From positions 1 through 35,729 of the forward strand of contig DATJSI010000092.1 of NCBI GenBank assembly GCA_035504215.1: a stretch of 35,729 nucleotides of DNA. Direction: 5' to 3'. The first letter of the stretch is position 1, and the number at the start of each line of letters is the position of its first letter. Under the pieces are notes generated by a model, which did no database searches, was not told the origin of the DNA, and was given only the letters and a program-made list of their open reading frames with translations. The stretch is from Mycobacteriales bacterium (GTDB lineage Bacteria > Actinomycetota > Actinomycetes > JAFAQI01). The position numbers were made by a program, and so were the translations under genes. Shown here one piece after another: positions 7,135 to 15,142 of this stretch.

Positions 7135-7980
7135 TCAGCCGCCGAACTCGGCCGGGCGGTGGCGACTGGCGATCTCGAAAAGCAGGATCGTTGCGGCATT
7201 CGCGACATTCAGCGAGTCGACGCCGTTGCTCATCGGGATCGAGACCGAGCCCTCGACGTGTGGCGCCCAGTCGCGATGGATGCCGTAGCGCTCGCTGCCC
7301 AGGACCAACGCCACGCGGGAGCGATAGGCCATTGCCTTATAAGTCGTCTGCGCGCGGGTGTCCGTACCAAGGACTTGTACGTCGTACTCGTGCAGCCAGG
7401 CGGCGGCCTCGTCGATGGAGCAGTCGAGCATCGGCATCGTGAGTGACGCGGCCATGCTCGCGTGGATCAGGCGCGGGTGACTCAGCCGCACGCGCCGGTT
7501 GGTGAGCAGCACCGCCGCCGCTCCCGCCGCCTGTGCCGAGCGCACCGCGGTGCCGACGTTGCCGAGCACCTCCAGCCCGTCCAGCACCAGGACCAGCGCA
7601 GGGTCGCCGAGTACGACGTCCGTGAGCTGCCATTGCCGGGACACCGCGATCGCCGCGAGGCCGTCCCATGAGTCTCGATCGCTGATCCGTGTGGCCAGCC
7701 GGTCGGCGACGGCGTACGCAGGCGCGCCGGTGCGCTCCGCCCGGGTGAACACGTCGATCGCACGGTTCCCGCGAAAGCGTTCCGGTGAAACCAGCAGGGC
7801 GATCAGCTCGAGGCCCGCGTCGAGACCGGACTCGAGCTCCCACAACCCGCTGAGCACGATCAGCCGTTGCGGGTTCGGCTTGCTGTTGTTCTGGATCGCG
7901 AAGTACTGCGCGACCGCCGGATGCTTCGGACCGGCCGTCGGCAGCCGCGACCAACGCTCGTCGCCGCCGGCACCCGTCAT
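7135..7980 (-). CDS. SpoU/TrmH-family RNA 2'-O-methyltransferase
   Basis: 281 residues. The C-terminal SPOUT domain has all three motifs: motif 1 LEVLGNVGTAVRS (Asn141, Arg147), motif 2 VLGSERYGI (Glu230), and motif 3 IPMSNGVDSLNVANA (Ser256, Asn258). Motifs 2 and 3 form the trefoil knot that binds S-adenosylmethionine. The N-terminal about 125 residues form a separate substrate-binding region. Family members methylate ribose 2'-OH in tRNA or 23S rRNA, and some confer thiostrepton-type resistance; the target here is not evident. It is on the same strand as the lipoprotein, 54 bases upstream of it. Confidence 0.92.
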   Translation of the reverse strand: MTGAGGDERWSRLPTAGPKHPAVAQYFAIQNNSKPNPQRLIVLSGLWELESGLDAGLELIALLVSPERFRGNRAIDVFTRAERTGAPAYAVADRLATRISDRDSWDGLAAIAVSRQWQLTDVVLGDPALVLVLDGLEVLGNVGTAVRSAQAAGAAAVLLTNRRVRLSHPRLIHASMAASLTMPMLDCSIDEAAAWLHEYDVQVLGTDTRAQTTYKAMAYRSRVALVLGSERYGIHRDWAPHVEGSVSIPMSNGVDSLNVANAATILLFEIASRHRPAEFGG

Positions 7981-8016
7981 CGCCGCGACCCTAGTCGGCT
8001 GACGGCGAGGGTAGGG

Positions 8017-9183
8017 CTAGACGATGCCGGCGACGCCGCCCTTGACCATGCGGCCCGCGATGATCGCGCGCTGGATCTCGCTGGTGCCTTCCCAGATCCG
8101 CTCGACCCGCAGTTCGCGGTAGAAGCGCTCCGCGACGTTCTCGCGCATGTACCCGCGGCCGCCGTACACCTGCACGGCGCGGTCGGCAATCCGATGCGCA
8201 GCTTCCGAGGCGTAAAGCTTCGCCATCGAGCATTGAGCATGCTGGACCTTCAGGTCACGGCCTTCGTCGGCGCCGCGGGCCGCCTCGTAGGTGATCATCC
8301 GCGCCGCGAACAGCTCGGTGATGCTGTCGGCGAGCATCGCCTGGATCGCGCCGTAGGTCGCGATCGGAACTCCCCCGACCACCCGCTCCTTCGCGAACTC
8401 GGTCATCTCCTCGACCAGTCGCTGCGCCGCACCGACACACCGGGCAGCGACCATCATGCGCTCGAAGCGGAACCACTCGTACGCGAACCGCATGCCGTCG
8501 CCCTCGGCGCCGACCAGGTTGGCGGCCGGCACCCGGACGCCCTCGAAGCACACGATCGGGTGGTGATGGCTGATGGTGTGCGAGTAGGCCGGCGTCCGCA
8601 CCACGGTCACACCCGCCGAGGGCAGGTCGACGAGGAACATCGCATGGGCGCCCTCGTTGGGGCCGCCCACCAGCTTGGCCTGGAAGAACGCGTAGTCCGC
8701 CGTGTTGTACGACGTCACGTGCCACTTCTCGCCATCGAGCACGTAGTCGTCGCCGTCCTTGCGCGCGGTCGCGACGATGTCGTCCACGTCCGAGCCCGCC
8801 CCGGCTTCGGTGATCGCGTAGCACTCCTCGCGGTCGCCGGACACCGTCGGTCGTAGCCAGATGTCGCGCTGGCGCTCGGTAGCGACGTCGACGAACCACG
8901 ACGGCGGTGTCGACGCGACCCAGCCGAGGGCGTTCGTGACTCGCCCCATCTGCTCCTGTACGAGCACCTGCTGGATGCTCGTCAGGCCCTGACCGCCGAG
9001 CTCGACCGGGATGTTGGTGGCACACAGGCCGAGCTCTTTCGCCCGCTCGCGCTGGGCCTTGAGGACCGGCTCGGGGAGCACGCCGTCGTTCATCTCCGCT
9101 TCGACTTCGTGCGGGATGAGCTCGTCGGCGAAGGTCCGGGCGCGGTCCTGAAGCTCGAGGTCTGCGGTGGACAACGCGTACAT
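8017..9183 (-). CDS. Acyl-CoA dehydrogenase of the TetR regulon
   Basis: 388 residues with full ACAD architecture. The FAD loop is CYAITEAGAGSDV (about residues 121-133), EKWHVTSYN follows in the beta domain, and RIWEGTSEIQR near the C-terminus carries the probable catalytic base Glu365. It oxidises an acyl-CoA and feeds ETF. The ATG at 9183 has AAGGGG upstream. Its promoter (TTGGCA-17-TAGACT) overlaps the 16-base palindrome at 9207-9222, shared with the divergent DAO flavoprotein gene. This places it in the amine/acid catabolic regulon, where it could act after the ADP-forming CoA ligase. Confidence 0.92.
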   Translation of the reverse strand: MYALSTADLELQDRARTFADELIPHEVEAEMNDGVLPEPVLKAQRERAKELGLCATNIPVELGGQGLTSIQQVLVQEQMGRVTNALGWVASTPPSWFVDVATERQRDIWLRPTVSGDREECYAITEAGAGSDVDDIVATARKDGDDYVLDGEKWHVTSYNTADYAFFQAKLVGGPNEGAHAMFLVDLPSAGVTVVRTPAYSHTISHHHPIVCFEGVRVPAANLVGAEGDGMRFAYEWFRFERMMVAARCVGAAQRLVEEMTEFAKERVVGGVPIATYGAIQAMLADSITELFAARMITYEAARGADEGRDLKVQHAQCSMAKLYASEAAHRIADRAVQVYGGRGYMRENVAERFYRELRVERIWEGTSEIQRAIIAGRMVKGGVAGIV

Positions 9184-9206
9184 CGACAGCGCCCCTTCCG
9201 GGTCTT

Positions 9207-9222
9207 GACTGACTGTTCAGTC
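9207..9222. promoter_or_regulatory. Operator copy 1, probable TetR-family site
   Basis: GACTGACTGTTCAGTC matches the consensus palindrome GACTGAACGTTCAGTC at 14 of 16 positions. It lies between the divergent acyl-CoA dehydrogenase and DAO flavoprotein genes. It is nearly identical to the copy that precedes the tetR gene in this window. Confidence 0.75.
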
Positions 9223-9247
9223 TATGCGAGCGTTCGGCCCGTGCCAA
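9219..9247 (-). promoter_or_regulatory. Promoter of the regulon acyl-CoA dehydrogenase
   Basis: Read on the minus strand, TTGGCA (9247-9242) and TAGACT (9224-9219) are separated by exactly 17 bases. The -10 hexamer runs into the palindromic operator, so repressor binding would block RNA polymerase. Confidence 0.55.
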
Positions 9248-10458
9248 CGGCGTCGGACGCTCCACTCTCCACCGCCGACGCGGTGGTCGTGGGCGGCGGC
9301 ACGATCGGCGGCTGGTGCGCCTATTTTCTCCGCCGTAGCGGGTTGGACAAGGTCGTCGTGGTCGAGAAGGACCAGCTCGGCCAGGGCGCGAGCAGCCGCG
9401 CGGCGGGCATCGTCCGCAGCCAGGGCGGCACTCGCTGGGCGGTGGATCTCGCGGAGTGGTCGCGCGAGTTCTACCTGTCGCAGGCGGAACAGCTCGGCGT
9501 CGACTCGGGCTTCACCCGCCAGGGCTACTTCCTGCCGTGCTTCACCGACGCCGACCTCGCGGCGGCCGAGGCACGCATGGCGATGCAGCGCGAGGCCGGG
9601 CTCGACGTGCAGTGGCTGGACCCGGACGAGGCCGACCGGATCAACCCGACGATGGCACCGGGCAAGACACGGGGCGGCACCTACTTCGCCGGCGACGGCT
9701 ACATCACCCCGCCCCGCAACGTGCTGGCCTACGCGGTCGCTCTCGCCCACGCCGGCGTCGAGGTGCGCGAGCACACGGCGTTCACCGGGCTGACGACGTG
9801 TGCCGGCCGGGTCACCGCCGTCGAGACGACCGCCGGACCGATCGCCACCGAGCGCGTCGTCCTCACCGGCGGCCCGAAGCTGCGTGCCGTCGGCGCGCTG
9901 GCCGGCATCCGCATCCCGGTCGGAGGCGTCCGCCACCAGGTCGCGGTGACCGAGCCGCACCCGGACTTCGAGCCCGACCGCGTGCCGATGGTCTTCGACC
10001 TGGTTGCCGGGCTCTACTGGCGGCCGGAGGAGCGCGGGCTGCTGTTCGGCATGAGCAACCCGGACGAACCCGAGGGCAAGGCGACCGAGATCGACCTGCC
10101 CTACCTCGAGCGGATGCGCGGTCGGCTGGCCGAGCTCGTGCCGGTCACGGAGAAGCTCGGGCTGCGGCGTACCTGGGCCGCGACCATCGACTTCACCCCC
10201 GATCATCTGCCGATCCTCGGCCCGGGTATCACCGCCGACGGCCCGCTCGACGGTGTCACCGTCGCGGCGCCGGGCGGGCACGGCATGATGTGGGGACCCG
10301 GTGTGGCCCGTGCCGCAGCGGACCTCGCTCTATCCGGTACGACGACCGTCACCGACTGCACCGATCTCGGCCTCGACCGTTTCGACCCCGAGGGCCGCAG
10401 CAAGCTGCCCGCCGACCCGATCGCCCTGCCGTTCCCGGAAAGGACCGCTTCGACATGA
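9241..10458 (+). CDS. FAD-dependent oxidoreductase, DAO family
   Basis: 405 residues from the GTG at 9241. The FAD Rossmann motif is ADAVVVGGGTIGGWCAYFL (GxGxxG at 18-23), followed by VVVEKDQLGQGASSRAAGIV, characteristic of D-amino-acid, sarcosine and dimethylglycine oxidase/dehydrogenase relatives. The C-terminal FTPDHLPILGPG and APGGHGMMWGPGVARAAADL match the second half of the FAD-binding fold. It probably oxidises the C-N bond of a secondary or tertiary amine or amino acid. No upstream ATG fits and no strong ribosome-binding site is seen. The stop overlaps the cupin ATG (ATGA), so the pair is coupled. Confidence 0.88.
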   Translation: MPTASDAPLSTADAVVVGGGTIGGWCAYFLRRSGLDKVVVVEKDQLGQGASSRAAGIVRSQGGTRWAVDLAEWSREFYLSQAEQLGVDSGFTRQGYFLPCFTDADLAAAEARMAMQREAGLDVQWLDPDEADRINPTMAPGKTRGGTYFAGDGYITPPRNVLAYAVALAHAGVEVREHTAFTGLTTCAGRVTAVETTAGPIATERVVLTGGPKLRAVGALAGIRIPVGGVRHQVAVTEPHPDFEPDRVPMVFDLVAGLYWRPEERGLLFGMSNPDEPEGKATEIDLPYLERMRGRLAELVPVTEKLGLRRTWAATIDFTPDHLPILGPGITADGPLDGVTVAAPGGHGMMWGPGVARAAADLALSGTTTVTDCTDLGLDRFDPEGRSKLPADPIALPFPERTAST

Positions 10459-10817
10459 GTCATGCCGACACCGGCACCCCGCACCTGCACGCCATCGCCG
10501 ACGGCGCCGAGCTCGAGGAATGGGGCCCCCTGGACGAGGCCAGCGATCCGGAGAACACCCCGATGACCACGTCCGGGCTCACCCTCTGGAACGACGGCAC
10601 GCAGGAGGTCGGCATCTGGGAGTGCACTCCCGGGCCGTCGTACTGGGAGCTCGAGACCCACGAGGAGATCTACATCATCTCCGGCTCGATGACGGTGACC
10701 CGCGAGGGCGAGAAGTCACTCGACGTCGGCGCCGGCGACGCGGTCGTCTTCCCGCGCGGCTGGAAGGGCACCTGGCAGATCCACGAGACGCTCCGCAAGC
10801 TCTACGTCATCTTCTAG
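10455..10817 (+). CDS. Small cupin-domain protein (cupin_3/DUF861 type)
   Basis: 120 residues forming a single cupin barrel: THEEIYIISGSMTVTREGEK is the first cupin half and GDAVVFPRGWKGTWQIHE the second. This is the arrangement of the (S)-ureidoglycine aminohydrolase-like cupin_3 family. Only part of the usual histidine metal set is visible, so it may be a binding or auxiliary protein rather than an enzyme. It is translationally coupled to the DAO flavoprotein, suggesting action on the same substrate or product. The last four codons are repeated just after the stop, giving a second in-frame TAG. Confidence 0.87.
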   Translation: MSHADTGTPHLHAIADGAELEEWGPLDEASDPENTPMTTSGLTLWNDGTQEVGIWECTPGPSYWELETHEEIYIISGSMTVTREGEKSLDVGAGDAVVFPRGWKGTWQIHETLRKLYVIF

Positions 10818-10829
10818 ATCATCTTCTAG
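10807..10829 (+). repeat. Tandem duplication of the cupin stop region
   Basis: TCATCTTCTAG is present at 10807-10817 and again at 10819-10829 (12-base period), duplicating the final codons and stop so that two in-frame TAG codons occur four codons apart. Confidence 0.9.
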
Positions 10830-10837
10830 CGCTCCTG

Positions 10838-10864
10838 CGCAGCGCGCCGCAGCCGCGCGCTGCG
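10838..10864 (+). terminator. Possible terminator after the DAO-cupin operon
   Basis: CGCAGCGCG (10838-10846) pairs with CGCGCTGCG (10856-10864) across a nine-base loop, giving a GC-rich 9-bp stem about 20 bases after the cupin stop. There is no U-tract. Confidence 0.45.
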
Positions 10865-10945
10865 GTGCAGCGGTGTTCGCGAACGGCAACGGCGGGTCGC
10901 AGCGCTGTGCCATCATGCGGCTGGATCGGATCGGGGGGCGGGGCA

Positions 10946-12919
10946 GTGAAACGGGGTCGGTTAGTCACGGTATTTGCGCTGGGCATCGCGTTGATGAGCG
11001 GGATGCCGGCGGCAGTCGCGACCGGTAGCGGGTTCACGCCGAAAACGGCACCATCGCTGAACGGCACCGGCAGCGGCCTACAGCTCAACGCGGTCTCTTG
11101 TTCCTCGCCCGGGAACTGTGTGGCAGTCGGGACCGACTCGGGCATCGGCGCGATCGACGTGGAGTCCGACGGCAAGTGGCGTGCCGTGCCGTCCGGCGCC
11201 CGCACCGGGGCATCTTCGACCGACCTCGTATCGGTGTCCTGTCCGGCCGCAGGAGCCTGCGTTGCGGTAGGGACGTCGGGCAGCCAAGGCGTGATCGAAA
11301 CCCAGAAGGGCAGCTCCTGGAGCGGAACGCTGGCGACCGGCAGCGACGGCGCGCTCCTGTCGTCGTACCAGGGCTCGCTGTCGTCCGTGTCGTGTCCGGC
11401 CGCGGGGTCGTGCGCCGCCGTAGGGCAAGCGATCGTGAACAACCCGCACACCGGTCTGTTGGACACCGACGGGTTGATCGCGGACCTCGTCCCCTCCGGC
11501 AAGAAGAGCGTTTGGTCGGCGCGCAAGGCCCCTGAGTACTACAAGGACGCGCCCGAGGGCGCCTCGCTCGCGAGCGTCTCGTGCTCGAAGCCGGGGGAAT
11601 GCCGCGCCGTCGGCTACGCACTGGACGACTCGTCGAACCACTACCAGTACGCACTGGTCGACGACGCAAAGAACTACGCCTGGTTCTACGGTTCGGCGGC
11701 CGTCCCGGCAGACACCGACGGCGGCTCAGCCGCCCTGCGGTCGATCTCGTGTATCGGCGACACGTTCATTTGCATGGCCAGCGGCTACTACCCCGAGAAG
11801 AACCACGGCGCGATGCCGATGATCCAGACGATCGACGCCGTCGACCACGCCCAGGTCACCGCCGGGCTCCTACCGATCGAGGATACGTCGGCGGAGCTGC
11901 TCGCGACGTCGTGCGCGTCCGACGGGACGTGCGAGTCGGTGGGAGATGCCTACGACAGCCCCGGGGACCCGACGTACGGATACGGCTGGGACGGCTACAT
12001 CGTCAGCCACACGTACGGCGCACCTGCCGGCAAGAGCGCCGGGGTGGTCGCTTCGAACACCCGCAGCCCGGGAGACGCCAACACGGTGCAGCACAACGAA
12101 GCGCTGACCGCTGCGTCGTGCACGGTCGGTGGGGTCTGCATCGCCGTCGGCCACTATCTCGACACGAAGGGCTACGAGGCGGGTGTCATCGACACGCGCA
12201 AGTACGACAGCGACGGCAACATCACGAAGGAGACCGACGTCAGGGCCCCAGAGCCGGCGAACGACCCTTCGACCGACGACCAGGCCCTACTGAACGGCGT
12301 GAGCTGCAACAACTCGACGCACTGCGTTGCGGTGGGCAGCTACCTCAACGACAGCAATCCACACGGCGTGATCGAGTCGCTCGGCGGGGCGAGCCCGCCG
12401 CCGCCCACCATCACCCGCATCACGCCCGCGCACGGTCATCCGTCGGGCGGCACGAAGGTCACAATCAGCGGCCTGCAACTGGCGCATGTCACCGCGGTGA
12501 AGTTCGGCAACAAGTCCGGCACCGGGCTCCACGTGGTCAGCTCCACGGAGCTGACGGTCAAGGCGCCCGCTCACGCCGCCGGCGTTGTCAACGTGCGCGT
12601 GCTGACCGGTGGTGGGGTCAAGAGCTCAGTCACGGCCGCTGACCACTACACCTACGTCGACCGGCCGGTGGTCACGAACGTCAGCCCGGCGAAAGGCACC
12701 CATCACGGCGGAAACAAGGTGACCATCACCGGCCACCATCTGTCCGGCGCCACCAAGGTGAAGTTCGGCGGCGCTGCCGTCGGCCACGTGAAGGTTCTGT
12801 CGGCCGGCTCCATCGTCGTCACCGCACCCGCGCATTCGGTGGGCCAGGTCGACGTACGTGTCGTCACGAAGGGCGGCACCAGCAAGGCCGACAAGAACGA
12901 CGCCTACCGCTTCACCTGA
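10946..12919 (+). CDS. Secreted Cys-pair repeat protein with two IPT/TIG domains
   Basis: 657 residues from the GTG at 10946, which follows a G-rich ribosome-binding site. A Sec signal peptide (VKRGRLVTVFALGIALMSG, ending near AVA at 25) is followed by eight repeats. Each centres on an LxxVSC-x5-C-xAVG-like motif, at about 11090, 11228, 11375, 11568, 11735, 11895, 12105 and 12293. Spacing of about 45-65 residues and the buried-looking AVG strand suggest blades of a beta-propeller, each stapled by a short disulfide loop; that is inference. Two IPT/TIG immunoglobulin-like domains follow (about 12400-12660 and 12664-12916). No membrane anchor, sortase motif or catalytic residues are seen. Role unknown, probably extracellular binding. 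Confidence 0.85.
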   Translation: MKRGRLVTVFALGIALMSGMPAAVATGSGFTPKTAPSLNGTGSGLQLNAVSCSSPGNCVAVGTDSGIGAIDVESDGKWRAVPSGARTGASSTDLVSVSCPAAGACVAVGTSGSQGVIETQKGSSWSGTLATGSDGALLSSYQGSLSSVSCPAAGSCAAVGQAIVNNPHTGLLDTDGLIADLVPSGKKSVWSARKAPEYYKDAPEGASLASVSCSKPGECRAVGYALDDSSNHYQYALVDDAKNYAWFYGSAAVPADTDGGSAALRSISCIGDTFICMASGYYPEKNHGAMPMIQTIDAVDHAQVTAGLLPIEDTSAELLATSCASDGTCESVGDAYDSPGDPTYGYGWDGYIVSHTYGAPAGKSAGVVASNTRSPGDANTVQHNEALTAASCTVGGVCIAVGHYLDTKGYEAGVIDTRKYDSDGNITKETDVRAPEPANDPSTDDQALLNGVSCNNSTHCVAVGSYLNDSNPHGVIESLGGASPPPPTITRITPAHGHPSGGTKVTISGLQLAHVTAVKFGNKSGTGLHVVSSTELTVKAPAHAAGVVNVRVLTGGGVKSSVTAADHYTYVDRPVVTNVSPAKGTHHGGNKVTITGHHLSGATKVKFGGAAVGHVKVLSAGSIVVTAPAHSVGQVDVRVVTKGGTSKADKNDAYRFT

Positions 12920-13015
12920 CGGCCTGTCGATGGAGACGACGTCGTGATCTTGCAAGCCCGTTACCACGACTGAGGCTTGGTTCAGCCCGGGTCAGCCCTC
13001 CGGCTCTCGGTCGCT

Positions 13016-15142
13016 CTAACGCGGGTCTGCCGCCAAGCCCTTGGGCGCTGTCAGCTCGAGGTGGACGTCAACTGCGACGGCGCCCGAATCGCTGCACACC
13101 AACGGGTTGACCTCGATCGCGTCGAGGTCCTCACCCAGCTCGATGACGAGTTGCGACAGGGCAGCCGCGGCGCGCGCAACCGCGTCGACGTCCGCCGGCG
13201 GCCCGTGCCGCGGCGCCACCAGCAGCCGCTCGACCAGGGTCCGGGCTATCAGTTCGCGCGCGTGGCCGGCGTCCAGTGGCGGCAGGGTCGCGGCGCGATC
13301 GGCAACCTGCTCGACGAGCAACCCACCCGCACCGAGCAACAGGATCGGTCCGAGGTTCGGGTCACGCACCGCACCGAGCAGGATCTCGACGCCCGGTGGG
13401 ACCTGACGGCTCACGACGGCGCGCGGACCGAGCCGCTCGCGCAGGTCGCGGTACGCCGCCATCAGCTCGTCGTCGTTCCCGATCCCGACGACCACTCCCC
13501 CGACGTCGGTCTTGTGCGCGATGTCCTCGTCGGTCTTCAGCACGACGGGATACCCGATCGCACTCCCAGCCGCGAGCACCGCGCCTTCATGGTCGACCGC
13601 GTGCGTCGTCGCAACGTCGATCCCGTAGTCGGCGAGCAGCGCGAACCGCTCCGCGGTCGACCGCAGTCCGGTGGACAGCCGCTCCCGCCACCGGGCGCGG
13701 CGCGCCTCATCGATCGTCGGCGGAGGTGCGGACCATCGCCGATCGCCGTGGTCGAGCAGGTGGCCGAGCGCGCGTAGGCCGCTGCGCGTCCCCTCGAGCA
13801 CGGGGATGCCGGCCGCCCGCAGCTGCGCGGCGGCGCGCAGGTCGAGCGCCGACGGCATGTGACTCAGTACGACGACCGGCAGCTCGGTGCCCGCGGCGGC
13901 CCGTCGTACCGCGTCGCGGTAGGACTCGTCGCCATCGAGCTCCTCGATGAGGTCGACCGCGAGCGCGACCGCGCGGACATCGTCGTCGCCCGCAAGGTCG
14001 AGCAGCACGTCGCCGAACAGGTCCTCGGTGTCGGCGCCGTTGCCCCACACGTCGAGCGGGTTCGTGGCGATCAACCCAGGGTCGAGCCGTTCGGCGACCT
14101 GCGCGAGCGTCGGCTCCGACACCTCCGCAAACGGCACCCGCGCCGCCGCAGCGACATCGACGATCAGCGCGCGCTCGGCACCGGAGTCGAGCACCGCGGC
14201 GATGCCGCTGGCCGGCCCGCGCCGCGGCCGCGCGCGACGACCGGCCGCGAACAGCTCGACCGTGTCCAGCAGCTCGCCGAGGTCGGCGACCAGGTGCAGC
14301 CCGTGGGCATCGGCGAGCGCCTCCCAGGCAGCGGTCCCGCCCGCGACCGCTCCGGAATGCGCCGCAACCATCGAGCGGCCGCGCTCACTGGTGCCCACCG
14401 GCAACACGACCACCGGCACCTCCTGCTCGGCCGCACGATCGAGCGCCGCCCGCAGCGCGAGGGTTTCACGCATGGTCTCGAGCACCAGCGCGACGACCTG
14501 GGTCCGCTCGAGCGCGAGCATGTACTCCAGGTACGCCGCGGTGGTCGTCACGAGCTCCTGACCGGAGGACACCGCAAGGGTGAAGCCGAGGCCGCGACGA
14601 GCCCGCAGCACTGCCGAGAACACCGAGCCCGAGTGGGTCACCATCGCGACTGGTCCGGGCGGGATCGGGTCGGGCTCGAGGTAGCCCATCGCGCGAACGC
14701 CGGACGTGACGTTCACGAAGCCCATGCACCCGCCGCCGCACAGCTGCATCGACGCGTCGCGGGCAATCGCGGCAAGCCGGGTGCGGAGGGACGGCAGCCC
14801 GTCGATCGGCGGCTCGTAGGCGTTGCCGAAGATCACTGCCGCGCGGTCGCCGCGCTTCGCGGCGATCGACAGCTCACCCTCGAGCGCGCCGTCGCCGACG
14901 CCGAGCAGTACGAGGTCGATCGCGTCACCGATCTCCGCCAGCGACGGGAAGCACGGGCGCCCGGCGATCTCGGCGTACCGCGGGTTGACCAGGTGGACGC
15001 TGATGTCCGCCGGACTGCGCAAGACCTCGGTGACCATGCGCTCGCCGAAGCTGCCCGGGCGCGGACTCGCACCCACGACCGCGATGCTGCGCGGCTCCAG
15101 CAGGCAGCGCAGCGCCTCCCGGTCACCCGGCCGCGCGCTCAT
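13016..15142 (-). CDS. ADP-forming acyl-CoA synthetase (fused alpha-beta)
   Basis: 708 residues. Domain order is a CoA-binding Rossmann domain (AVVGASPRPGSFGERM, about 21-36), two succinyl-CoA-synthetase-like flavodoxin domains, and a C-terminal ATP-grasp domain from about 490 (ending LDAIEVNPLV). His262 in AAHSGAVAGG matches the conserved HSGA/HTGA motif, proposed to carry the phosphohistidine. HKTDVGGV marks the ATP-grasp. Such enzymes interconvert acyl-CoA, ADP and phosphate with carboxylate, CoA and ATP. The ATG at 15142 overlaps the stop of the PYROXD2-like gene (ATGA), so the two form one operon driven from the promoter at 16845-16873. It may activate the carboxylate made by that oxidoreductase. 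Confidence 0.9.
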   Translation of the reverse strand: MSARPGDREALRCLLEPRSIAVVGASPRPGSFGERMVTEVLRSPADISVHLVNPRYAEIAGRPCFPSLAEIGDAIDLVLLGVGDGALEGELSIAAKRGDRAAVIFGNAYEPPIDGLPSLRTRLAAIARDASMQLCGGGCMGFVNVTSGVRAMGYLEPDPIPPGPVAMVTHSGSVFSAVLRARRGLGFTLAVSSGQELVTTTAAYLEYMLALERTQVVALVLETMRETLALRAALDRAAEQEVPVVVLPVGTSERGRSMVAAHSGAVAGGTAAWEALADAHGLHLVADLGELLDTVELFAAGRRARPRRGPASGIAAVLDSGAERALIVDVAAAARVPFAEVSEPTLAQVAERLDPGLIATNPLDVWGNGADTEDLFGDVLLDLAGDDDVRAVALAVDLIEELDGDESYRDAVRRAAAGTELPVVVLSHMPSALDLRAAAQLRAAGIPVLEGTRSGLRALGHLLDHGDRRWSAPPPTIDEARRARWRERLSTGLRSTAERFALLADYGIDVATTHAVDHEGAVLAAGSAIGYPVVLKTDEDIAHKTDVGGVVVGIGNDDELMAAYRDLRERLGPRAVVSRQVPPGVEILLGAVRDPNLGPILLLGAGGLLVEQVADRAATLPPLDAGHARELIARTLVERLLVAPRHGPPADVDAVARAAAALSQLVIELGEDLDAIEVNPLVCSDSGAVAVDVHLELTAPKGLAADPR

